In this document: positions 49,320 through 57,981 of the stretch, piece after piece
How the letters are laid out: each line of letters begins with the position of its first letter
Numbering within the stretch: position 1 is the stretch's first letter
Source of the DNA: Opitutia bacterium
GTDB lineage: Bacteria; Verrucomicrobiota; Verrucomicrobiia; Opitutales; Opitutaceae
Assembly (NCBI GenBank): GCA_947449835.1
Contig: CANFSZ010000007.1
Coordinates: forward strand, 1-64,000
Length of the DNA: 64,000 nt
Direction of reading: 5' to 3'
Notes under the pieces: generated by a model
Databases searched by the model: none
What the model was told of the DNA's origin: nothing
The model's input: only the letters and a program-made list of their open reading frames with translations
Made by a program: the position numbers and the translations under genes

Positions 49320-50869
49320 CCGCAAACACCCGCCGATGGACCTTGCGCGGCAGCGCCGTTTTGGCTGTCGCCCTTTTTCTGACGCTCGTCGCCCAATTCT
49401 GGCACCCCGTCTACGGTCTCACCGCGCTGATCCAACTCGACGCCCCCAACGACGACTTAAAAATCTCCGCCTTCCGCGCGTACCCCGTCTACGTCCACCG
49501 CGACACCGGCGGCTACGATGGGCTCTACTACGCGCAGATCGCCTACGATCCCACCTTGCGCTCAACAGAACTTCCGCGCGCGATGGACAATTTTTCATAT
49601 CGCGCACGACGTATTCTGCCCCCGGCCTTCGCTTGGTTTTTCTCCGCCGGTCAACCGGCCGCCATCGTCCACGTTTACTCTTTTCTCAATGTCGCAACGT
49701 GGCTGTTCATGGCTGCGCTGCTCTGGCGCTTGCTCGGCGTAACGGATTTTCGCGGCTGGCTCGCCTGGGCCGGCGTGCTTTTTTCCGCCGGAGCGCTCAG
49801 CAGTGTGCGCCTCGCGCTCACCGATTTGCCGATGCTGGCTTTACTCACGCTCGCCGTGATCGCGGCCGAACGCGCCCGCCCCCGCACCGCTATCGCTTGG
49901 CTCGCCTCGGCAGCGCTCGCGCGCGAAACCGCGTTGCTTGGGGCCAGCGGTCTGCTCACGCGTCCATGGATTTCAGTTAAAAATGTGTGCGCGTGCGCCT
50001 TCGTGGCAGCCCCGCTTTTTGGTTGGCTCGCCTACATCCGTTGGCGGCTCGGTCCCGCTGATTCAGGCTGGGCTAATTTCACGCTCCCCATGGCCGGCTA
50101 CGCTGAAAAATTCGCGACCACACTCGTGGATCTATTCTATCTCGACGACACGCTCCTCGCTTGGACCACGTTTCTTGCCGTCGTGGGACTCACTGTTCAA
50201 GCGCTGTTCATCGTCTCCCGTTGGCGTCACTTCAACGACGCTTGGTGGCGTATCGGCGCGGCCTATACGGCTTTGATGGCGATGATCGGTACCGCCGTTT
50301 GGGAAGGTTACCCTGGAGCTTGCACGCGCGTGCTGCTGCCCCTGACGCTCGCGTTCAACCTCCTCGCCCACCGCACCCGCGCCGCTCTCGCGTGGCTCAT
50401 ACTCGGGAATCTCGGGGTCGGCGCCGGCTTTCTCGTGTTGCGCGATTTTCCCGTCAACACCCACGAGCTCTTCGCGGGCCGCGCGGGCGGGGCCGCCACA
50501 GTGATCCAGATCGACTCCGGTTGGTTTGGCGCGGAACACACCCCAAAGCACGTTTGGTCTTGGAGCTCGGGGCGTTCCCTACTCGCCCTCCGCACGTGGG
50601 CCGATGCTCCCGTCCAAGCCCAACTCGACTTCGGCCTGCGGAGCCTCACGCAGCGCACCGTCATCCTCCGCTCAGCCGAAAGAGAACTTTGGCGCGGCCA
50701 AGTCGGCGAAAAAACCACGCGTTTCAGCATCCCGCTCACGCTTCTACCTGGCGACACGCGACTCGAATTCTCGACTGACTCACCCGCGATCCGCGAAAGC
50801 GCCAACGCCGATGCTCGCGCCCTCGCCTTTGCGCTTTATGATCCGCGTCTGAGCGTCCCCAATCCCTAG
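49316..50869 (+). CDS. Polytopic membrane protein, family A copy 3
   Basis: FWHPVYGLTALIQLDAPNDDLKISAFRAYPVYVHRDTGGYDGLYYAQIAYDPTL...FSYRARRILPPAFAW; C-terminal SGWFGAEHTPKHVWSWSSG; ATGA overlap with upstream gene. Confidence 0.7.
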   Translation: MTANTRRWTLRGSAVLAVALFLTLVAQFWHPVYGLTALIQLDAPNDDLKISAFRAYPVYVHRDTGGYDGLYYAQIAYDPTLRSTELPRAMDNFSYRARRILPPAFAWFFSAGQPAAIVHVYSFLNVATWLFMAALLWRLLGVTDFRGWLAWAGVLFSAGALSSVRLALTDLPMLALLTLAVIAAERARPRTAIAWLASAALARETALLGASGLLTRPWISVKNVCACAFVAAPLFGWLAYIRWRLGPADSGWANFTLPMAGYAEKFATTLVDLFYLDDTLLAWTTFLAVVGLTVQALFIVSRWRHFNDAWWRIGAAYTALMAMIGTAVWEGYPGACTRVLLPLTLAFNLLAHRTRAALAWLILGNLGVGAGFLVLRDFPVNTHELFAGRAGGAATVIQIDSGWFGAEHTPKHVWSWSSGRSLLALRTWADAPVQAQLDFGLRSLTQRTVILRSAERELWRGQVGEKTTRFSIPLTLLPGDTRLEFSTDSPAIRESANADARALAFALYDPRLSVPNP

Positions 50870-50877
50870 CGCCGCCC

Positions 50878-52077
50878 ATGTCTGCCCCGTTTCTCCTCGA
50901 CCTCTCGCACACGAGCCACACGTCTGCCCGCACCGGCATCCAACGCGTCGCCCGCTCGCTCTGGCGCGAACTCGGCGACTCCGCTCGGCCCATCACGTAC
51001 GATCCCCACCAACGCACGTGGCGCGCCCTCGATGCCTGGGAACGCGATAATCTCGCCGCCGATTCCTTCAGCCGCAAACGGGGCGCCACGTGGCCACTCT
51101 CCGCGCGCCTCCGCGGCTATTCCCGCCGCCTGTTTTCATCGGCGCCTTCTACTCAGCACGCTTCCGCCCTCGCGCCCCACTCTGGCTTGCTCGTACCCGA
51201 GTTGTTCACGCCCGCCGTGGGGGCGACGTTGCCGGCTCTTTTCACCGCAACGAGTGGACCTCGCGCCGCCGTTTTCCACGACGCCATCGCGCTCAAATTT
51301 CCCGAGCTCACGCCCACGAAAACCGTCGCGCGTTTCCCCGCTTATTTGCGCGAACTGCTGGCCTTCGACGGCATCGCCGCCAATTCCGCAGACTCCCACG
51401 CCACGCTGGTCGCTTATTGGGATTGGCTCGGCGTGCCGGCCGCAGCGCGCCCCGTCGTCGTGACCATTCCGCTCGGCATCGATCAGCCTTCGGCCGTTGC
51501 GGCGGCGCACACCGCCCCTGAGTCGGCCTTGCCCGTCATCCTGTGCGTCGGCTCCCTCGAAGGTCGCAAAAACCACCTCGCGTTGCTCGAAGCGTGCGAA
51601 ACGCTTTGGTCCGCTGGCACTCGTTTTGAACTGCATCTGATCGGGCTCGCTCACCCGCAAACGGGACGTACCGCGCTCGCGCGCGTGCAATCGCTCCAAG
51701 CCGCCGGGCGCCCGCTCCGCTATTCTGGTCCCGTGAACGACGCGACCCTCGCTGCGGCTTACGCGGCCTGCGCGTTCACGGTTTATCCTTCATTGATCGA
51801 AGGGTTTGGTCTGCCGGTTTTGGAAAGTCTCGCGCGCGGCAAACCCTCCATTTGCGCCGCGCGCGGCGCACTCGGTGAAGCCGCCCGCGACGGCGGTTGC
51901 ATCGCGCTCGAGCAGGTCGATGCGCCCGCGCTCGCGGTCGCTATTGCGCGTTTACTTACGACGCCGAGCGAACTCGCTGCACTCGCTGGCGCCGCCCAAG
52001 CCCGCACGTTTCGCACGTGGCGCGACTACGCGCGCGATGTCGCCACGTGGCTGCCCACGCTTTCCCGCCGTCCATGA
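50878..52077 (+). CDS. Glycosyltransferase family 4
   Basis: ILCVGSLEGRKNHLALLEACETLW, AAYAACAFTVYPSLIEGFGLPVLESLARGKPSICA. Confidence 0.87.
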   Translation: MSAPFLLDLSHTSHTSARTGIQRVARSLWRELGDSARPITYDPHQRTWRALDAWERDNLAADSFSRKRGATWPLSARLRGYSRRLFSSAPSTQHASALAPHSGLLVPELFTPAVGATLPALFTATSGPRAAVFHDAIALKFPELTPTKTVARFPAYLRELLAFDGIAANSADSHATLVAYWDWLGVPAAARPVVVTIPLGIDQPSAVAAAHTAPESALPVILCVGSLEGRKNHLALLEACETLWSAGTRFELHLIGLAHPQTGRTALARVQSLQAAGRPLRYSGPVNDATLAAAYAACAFTVYPSLIEGFGLPVLESLARGKPSICAARGALGEAARDGGCIALEQVDAPALAVAIARLLTTPSELAALAGAAQARTFRTWRDYARDVATWLPTLSRRP

Positions 52078-53051
52078 AAATCCGAGTTCTCATCCTCGCC
52101 AGTATTCTCACCTTGCCGCTGATCGGCGCAAATTCTCCGCGTCGCCCGCGCATCACGGGCATCGCGCACGCGGCGTTTTACGTCACCGACATGGCCAAGG
52201 CTCGGGCGTTCTACGAAGGTTACCTCGGTTTCCAGTCACCGTTTTCCATTCCACGCAAAACGCCTGGCGAGAGCCTCGTCTGGATCAAAATCAATGATCG
52301 CCAGAGCGTAGAACTTTTTCCCGCGTCGGAAGTTTCTCCTGCCGCGGACCGACTTTACCACATCGCCATCGAGACCGACGACGCCGAGGCGATGCGCGTT
52401 TACCTCCAGTCCAAAGGCATCGCCGTCCCGCCCAAAACCGCCATCGGTCGCATCGGAAATAAAAACTATTTCATCAAAGATCCCAACGGTAACACGGTCG
52501 AGATCGTCGAGTATCTGCCCGAAGGTTGGACGCGCCGTGAACAGGGTAAATTTCTGCCCGATACCCGCATCGCCACGCGCATGAGCCACGTCGGCATTAT
52601 GGTCGGCCAACTCGATGCCTCGCTGAAATTCTACGGCGACATCCTCGGCTTCACCGAGATCTGGCGCGGCGGTGGCGGCAAACTGCTCAGTTGGGTGAAC
52701 CTCAAAGTCCCGGATGGCGCTGACTACGTCGAGTTCATGCTCTACGACAAACCACCGACGCGCGAAGGCTTGCTCACCAAGCACCATATCTGCCTCGAAG
52801 TCGCCGACGTCGCCCAAGCCGGCGCCCTCCTCAAAACACGCGCGCTCCCGGCCGGCTCAAAAACCCCCGACGCCATGAAGACCGGCGTGAACGGCAAACG
52901 CCAAATCAACACCTTCGACCCCGACGGCACACGCGTTGAAATCATGGAACCGGGCACGTTTGACGGGAAACCAGTTCCGCCCTCGAAGGCTCCGCCCCCA
53001 CCGCCGCTCCCGCCTTATCAACCGCTTGCGACGCCGAAAGCCGCAAGCTAA
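52074..53051 (+). CDS. Exported protein with two VOC (glyoxalase/bleomycin resistance-like) domains
   Basis: Signal-like N-terminus MKIRVLILASILTLPLIGA; IAHAAFYVTDMAKARAFYEGYLGF...; second copy MSHVGIMVGQLDASLKFYGDILGFTEIWR...; start at ATG 52074 in ATGA overlap. Confidence 0.82.
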   Translation: MKIRVLILASILTLPLIGANSPRRPRITGIAHAAFYVTDMAKARAFYEGYLGFQSPFSIPRKTPGESLVWIKINDRQSVELFPASEVSPAADRLYHIAIETDDAEAMRVYLQSKGIAVPPKTAIGRIGNKNYFIKDPNGNTVEIVEYLPEGWTRREQGKFLPDTRIATRMSHVGIMVGQLDASLKFYGDILGFTEIWRGGGGKLLSWVNLKVPDGADYVEFMLYDKPPTREGLLTKHHICLEVADVAQAGALLKTRALPAGSKTPDAMKTGVNGKRQINTFDPDGTRVEIMEPGTFDGKPVPPSKAPPPPPLPPYQPLATPKAAS

Positions 53052-53166
53052 GCGATCCGCCCGCCCACGATTTTGATCCCGATCCAGAGATGCAAACACG
53101 GCCTCTGGCTAACCTGTCTTTGCATTTGCCAACCCGCTTTCACCGCGCAGGGTTTTGAGCTCAGAC

Positions 53167-54366
53167 ATGGCGCTCTCATTCTTTAGCAAAAGCAAAAAAG
53201 CCGTTCAGAACCGCTTCCGCGACGATTACGCGACGAAGATGCGGTTAAAGTACGACCCGTACTACCACGCCATGGAGTCGCAGCAGGGCACGACGGTGCG
53301 CCTGGATGGCCGAGAGATGATCATGCTTTCCAGCAACGATTACCTCGGGTTGTCGTTTCACCCCAAAGTCATCGAAGCCGGCCGCGCCGCCCTTCTCAAA
53401 TGGGGCACTTCCACCACCGGCGCTCGCATCTCGAACGGTTCCCGCGCCTTTCACATCGAGCTCGAAGAAAAACTCGCCGCCTTCCTCGGCCGGGAAGCCT
53501 GCCACGTCCACGCTGCCGGCTACCTCTCTTGCCTCTCCAGCGTCGCCGCCTTCGCCCAAAAGGGTGATATCATTTTCGCCGACAAAAACATTCACTCCTG
53601 TCTCTGGGAAGGCATTCAGCTTTCGCGAGCCACCGTCGAGCGTTTCTCGCACAACAGCCCGGACGACTTCCGTGAAGTTGCCGCAGCAGCAGCCTCTAGC
53701 GACGCACCCAAACTCCTCGTAATCGAAGGCGTGTATTCCATGGAAGGCCACATCGCGCGCCTCCCTGAGCTCACCGAAATCGCCGAAGAACACGGCTGCT
53801 TCACCGTCCTCGACGATGCCCACGGTTTTGGCGTTCTCGGCCGCAATGGCCGCGGCACCGTCGATCACTTTGGCCTCAACGACAAAGTCGACGTCATCTG
53901 CGGCAGCCTCTCCAAATCTCTGGCCAGCACCGGCGGCTTCGTCGCTGCCTCCCGCGAAGCCATCGAATATCTTCGCACCAGCTCGAAACAGACGGTCTTC
54001 AGCGCTGCCCTCAGCCCCAGCCAAGCCGCCTGCGCGCAAGCCTCCCTCGAGCTCATGCAGAATGAGCGCGAGCACCACGAGCGCCTCTGGGCCAACACGA
54101 AAAAATATCGCGCCATCCTGAAAAATCTCGGCCTCGACACGTGGGGCAGCGAGACACCGGCCACTCCCATCGTACTTGGCTCCAAAGAACGCGTTTACCC
54201 TTTCTGGAAAGCTCTCCTCGAAAAAGGCGTCTTCACTGTCATGTCCATCGCCCCCGCGGTGCCCATCGGCAAAGACCTCATCCGCACCGCCATCTCCGCG
54301 ATGCACACCGACGAACAGCTCGACAAGATCGCCGACGCGATGGCCTACGCCGTCAAAAAGCTCTGA
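53167..54366 (+). CDS. Alpha-oxoamine synthase family PLP enzyme (KBL/BioF/serine palmitoyltransferase-like)
   Basis: SSNDYLGLSFHPKVIEAG, GTSTTGARISNGSRAFHIELEEKLAAFLGRE, VIEGVYSMEGHIARLPELTEIAEEHGCFTVLDDAHGFGVLGRNGRGT, GSLSKSLASTGGFVAAS. Confidence 0.9.
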   Translation: MALSFFSKSKKAVQNRFRDDYATKMRLKYDPYYHAMESQQGTTVRLDGREMIMLSSNDYLGLSFHPKVIEAGRAALLKWGTSTTGARISNGSRAFHIELEEKLAAFLGREACHVHAAGYLSCLSSVAAFAQKGDIIFADKNIHSCLWEGIQLSRATVERFSHNSPDDFREVAAAAASSDAPKLLVIEGVYSMEGHIARLPELTEIAEEHGCFTVLDDAHGFGVLGRNGRGTVDHFGLNDKVDVICGSLSKSLASTGGFVAASREAIEYLRTSSKQTVFSAALSPSQAACAQASLELMQNEREHHERLWANTKKYRAILKNLGLDTWGSETPATPIVLGSKERVYPFWKALLEKGVFTVMSIAPAVPIGKDLIRTAISAMHTDEQLDKIADAMAYAVKKL

Positions 54367-54370
54367 GCCT

Positions 54371-55387
54371 TCAGCCCAGCGCCGCCCGCAAAGTACTCGC
54401 CGCCTCGGCCCAGACTGGCAACGCCCGCGTCGCCGCCTCGACCTCCAACCGCGCCACCAGCGCGTCGTCCGTCAACACCCGCCGCAGCGCGTCCGTCCAA
54501 GCCGCACGATCGTTCGTCGCCACGGCCCAACACCCGCCCGCCGTCGCATTTTCCCTCAAGACCGGCAAATCGCTGCACACGCACGGCACGCCTTGCCACA
54601 GCGATTCGAGTAACGGCAAACCGCAGCCTTCCGCGATCGTCGGAAACACACTCGCACGCGCCCGCGCGTAAAGCGCCGCGACCGCCGCATCGTCCGCCGC
54701 CGCATGATAACGCAGCCCGCGGAAACGTGGCTCCAGCGCCCGCACCCGCGCGACAATCGGCGCACCGAAATGCGGATTCACCCGACCGACTACATTCAAC
54801 TCAAAGTCCAACCCTTCGCGCCACAACGTCTCGGCCGCATCAAGCAGCAGCATTTGATTTTTCCGCGGCTCTAAAATCCCTACCGACACGAGTGACGCCA
54901 CGCGCTTCGCGCCGTCCATGCGCCGCGCCCGCGCCGCGCGATTAAAATCCGCTCCGAGCGCGAGCACGTCAACCGGTGGCATTTTCGCCAAACCCTGCCA
55001 GCGCCAAAACCCCAGCAACTCGTCGCGACTCGCCGCCGAGACCGCCCACACGCGACCGAAATGCGCGAGCAATTTTAAATAAGAGGGATGCCGCGCCACA
55101 CTCTGCGGCCACGTGATGTGCGGATGCTTGAGCGGGATCGCATCATGAAAAATCGCCGCCGTCCGACCCGCATACGTCGCGAGAAATTCGGTCAACCCCG
55201 GACGTTCTTCCTCGGAAAACAACTCGCTCGTGAGAAACCAATCGCCGGCGCCCATACGTCGATCCCACGTCGCCCAATGCACCGCGCGCGCCGCCGACCC
55301 CAGCTCCTCGGCCAACCGCGCACTCACGCGCATCAATCCGGAACGATGCCCGGAGCGGCCGGTCTTGGTGGCGTCGAAAAAAATCAT
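54371..55387 (-). CDS. Glycosyltransferase family 4
   Basis: SVGILEPRKNQMLLLDAAETLW, ALYARARASVFPTIAEGCGLPLLESLWQGVPCVCSDLPVLRE. Confidence 0.87.
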   Translation of the reverse strand: MIFFDATKTGRSGHRSGLMRVSARLAEELGSAARAVHWATWDRRMGAGDWFLTSELFSEEERPGLTEFLATYAGRTAAIFHDAIPLKHPHITWPQSVARHPSYLKLLAHFGRVWAVSAASRDELLGFWRWQGLAKMPPVDVLALGADFNRAARARRMDGAKRVASLVSVGILEPRKNQMLLLDAAETLWREGLDFELNVVGRVNPHFGAPIVARVRALEPRFRGLRYHAAADDAAVAALYARARASVFPTIAEGCGLPLLESLWQGVPCVCSDLPVLRENATAGGCWAVATNDRAAWTDALRRVLTDDALVARLEVEAATRALPVWAEAASTLRAALG

Positions 55388-56607
55388 GACTGCCTCGACG
55401 AGGCGATCGTCGCCTCGAAATGTTGCAGCAAGCGCGCCGCGTTTTTGTGCGCGTCAAAATTTTCTTCGACCCAGAGTCGCGCCGCTGCTCGGAATTTTTC
55501 CGCCACGACGTCGTCACTCGCCAACCGGCGCAAGGCCGCAACCCAGCGGGCCGGAGCGTCTTCGGGCACCACGATCCCACTCACCCCGTCGGAGATCGCC
55601 TCGGTCGTGCCCGCAGTCGGCGAGGTCACGACCAACACGCCGCACGACATCGCCTCGGGAATCACGTTGGGCAAACCATCACGATCCCCACTCGGCGCGA
55701 TCACACCCGTGTGCAACAACACATCGGCCCATGCAAATTGCTCCCACACTTCGTGCTGCGGGAGATGACCGCAAAACGTCAGATCAGCGGCGATCCCCAG
55801 CAAACCCGCCATCTTTTCTAACGCGGGCCGCAACGGACCGTCGCCCACGATACGCGCTTGAAACGGTACACCCGCCGCGCGCAACGCCGCGTAAATCCGC
55901 AGCTGATGATCGAGGCCCTTTTTCTCCACCAAGCGGGCCACGCAAATCAGGTGAAGCGGTTCCCGCGAAGAGCGCAGGCGCTTCAGCTTCGGAAGTCGAT
56001 CAAGGCCACGGCGGATCGGTAAAATTTTATCCGCCGCGATGCCACGTGCGACCAAGGCAGCTCGCCCCATTTCGGTCGAGGTGTGAATGAAAGCGGCGTG
56101 CGCGAGCTTGTCGTTGAGCCACCAATCGCCGCCGTGTTCGTAAATATCGTACGCATGCGCCGCCGCACTGAAACGATGCCCGTCGAGCCGCCAGAGCAGC
56201 CACGCCGCCGTGGCCGGTGCTCCGCCCCAGGCCGCGTGGATAAGGGCTGGCGGATTTTTCCGGAAACTACCTGCAAACAAACAGGCGAAGCCGGCACCCA
56301 GCATGTTCTCCCAAAAATTTATCCACGAGGGTGGCCGCCGCGTAAACAGACCGTGCAGGACCTGTTTCAAGACTTCAGGTCGGCGCCAGCCTTCGTACGG
56401 GATCATCCAAAACAGCGTAAGCAGACGCCACTTGTTGAAGCGCGTGACGGGCAGGCCGCGAAATGAACTCAAGCCTCCCCAGAGCGAATAAAGGCGCACG
56501 TTTACCCCGTGTGCGCGCATGGCGATGATTTCCCGTTGGAGAAAAGTCTCCGTGCTTTTGGGAAACGTGGTGAACAGGTAGGCGATGACGGGCTTCGAGT
56601 CGGACAA
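55384..56607 (-). CDS. Glycosyltransferase family 4
   Basis: IAYLFTTFPKSTETFLQREI, LICVARLVEKKGLDHQLRIYAALR, GDRDGLPNVIPEAMSCGVLVVTSPTAGTTEAI. Confidence 0.9.
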   Translation of the reverse strand: MSDSKPVIAYLFTTFPKSTETFLQREIIAMRAHGVNVRLYSLWGGLSSFRGLPVTRFNKWRLLTLFWMIPYEGWRRPEVLKQVLHGLFTRRPPSWINFWENMLGAGFACLFAGSFRKNPPALIHAAWGGAPATAAWLLWRLDGHRFSAAAHAYDIYEHGGDWWLNDKLAHAAFIHTSTEMGRAALVARGIAADKILPIRRGLDRLPKLKRLRSSREPLHLICVARLVEKKGLDHQLRIYAALRAAGVPFQARIVGDGPLRPALEKMAGLLGIAADLTFCGHLPQHEVWEQFAWADVLLHTGVIAPSGDRDGLPNVIPEAMSCGVLVVTSPTAGTTEAISDGVSGIVVPEDAPARWVAALRRLASDDVVAEKFRAAARLWVEENFDAHKNAARLLQHFEATIASSRQS

Positions 56608-56678
56608 GGTAGCTCGAAACTAGAGCGACGGGCGCATCGCGGCCAAGCGGATTGCGCGGGCCGGAGTCATTCTGTCGT

Positions 56679-57899
56679 TTAGGCGGAGGCCGCTTGGCCG
56701 TTGGCCGGCGGGAAGACGCGGCGCTGCAACTGGGCTTGGGCGACGTCGTTGGCGAGCGCCACGATCTCGTCGATCAAGAGCGTCGGATCTTCATCGTAGC
56801 GGAGCTTGAGGAAATTTTCTTTCACGCGCGCGTAGGTCGCAGGATCGGCCATCCACGTGTCGATGATGCGTGCGAAGTCGGCGGCGTTTTCGATTTTATT
56901 GGAAGCGGCGCCGTTGCGGAAAAATTTCCACGTGAGCTCTTCCTGCGGCATGATGCCTTGAAAGGCGTTGAAAATAATCGGGCAGCGGAAATGCAGCGCC
57001 TTCGCGCACGTGGTCGTGCCGCCGCGGGTCACGATCGCGTCGCTCGCCTGCATGAGCAGATGGACGACTTCGGAATAACCTTCGAGGTAGCAGTTGAACT
57101 CAGGGTGATTCGCGCGCCAGTGCACGAGTTCGTTGTAGGATTGTTTATTTTTCCCGCAGATGACGATGGCTTGGACGCGGTCGGCGTATTTCACCAGCTT
57201 GGGCAACAATTCGAGGTGCTGGTTGGCGCCATTGCCACCGGTCGCGAGAAATACGGTAAAAAGGTCCGGCCGCAGCCCGAGACGTTTGACGCGAAAGTTG
57301 CCGCGCTCTGCGAGGCTCACGGTCTCGAGGAGCGCGCGAGGCAACATGAGATTACCGCGCACGCGGGATTTTTCGGGAGCGATGCCGGACCTCACCGCAA
57401 AATCGCGCGCCGTAGGGGTGCGCGAAAAATACAAATCCACGGACGGCTCGATCCAGTTGCGCGAGTAGCCCCAGCCGCCGGAAAACTCGCCGCAATACGT
57501 GACGCAGCGCACGCGATCGGCCCCGAGCGTCTCGCGCGCTAATTGGAAATAGCCGCGATTCAGACAATCATGCACGCTCAGGATCAGGTGCGGTTGATAC
57601 TCGCGCAGCACGCCGATGAAGTAGCTGCGACCAAACGTGACATCGCGGCTGTTGATGTACGAAAGCAGCTCAACGAAAGTGTAGAACGCCGTGTGCAACC
57701 AAGGCGCGACCTTTTGGATGCGGTTGTAGAAGCCGACGCCCGCGCGATTCACAACGGAAGATTTTTCCAACATCTGCTCGATGCGCACATCGACTTCGTG
57801 GCGATAGAGCTGAAAACACCATTCGGCAAACGCTTCGGCCCGGGCATCGTGTCCGCCGCCCGTGGAAGACGTGAGTATGAGGATGCGAATTTTGGACAT
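56679..57899 (-). CDS. MGDG synthase/processive diacylglycerol glycosyltransferase-like (GT28)
   Basis: ILILTSSTGGGHDARAEAFAEW, ILSVHDCLNRGYFQL, VFLATGGNGANQHLELLPKL, ASDAIVTRGGTTTCAKALHFRCPIIFNAFQGIMPQEELTWKFFRN. Confidence 0.85.
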   Translation of the reverse strand: MSKIRILILTSSTGGGHDARAEAFAEWCFQLYRHEVDVRIEQMLEKSSVVNRAGVGFYNRIQKVAPWLHTAFYTFVELLSYINSRDVTFGRSYFIGVLREYQPHLILSVHDCLNRGYFQLARETLGADRVRCVTYCGEFSGGWGYSRNWIEPSVDLYFSRTPTARDFAVRSGIAPEKSRVRGNLMLPRALLETVSLAERGNFRVKRLGLRPDLFTVFLATGGNGANQHLELLPKLVKYADRVQAIVICGKNKQSYNELVHWRANHPEFNCYLEGYSEVVHLLMQASDAIVTRGGTTTCAKALHFRCPIIFNAFQGIMPQEELTWKFFRNGAASNKIENAADFARIIDTWMADPATYARVKENFLKLRYDEDPTLLIDEIVALANDVAQAQLQRRVFPPANGQAASA

Positions 57900-57981
57900 G
57901 AAGCGAAGTTGAGAAAACGGGCTTAGCGCCGCGCACGCGAGGAGATGTCGATGCGTGCTACGACGTGAGGCGAAAACACGT

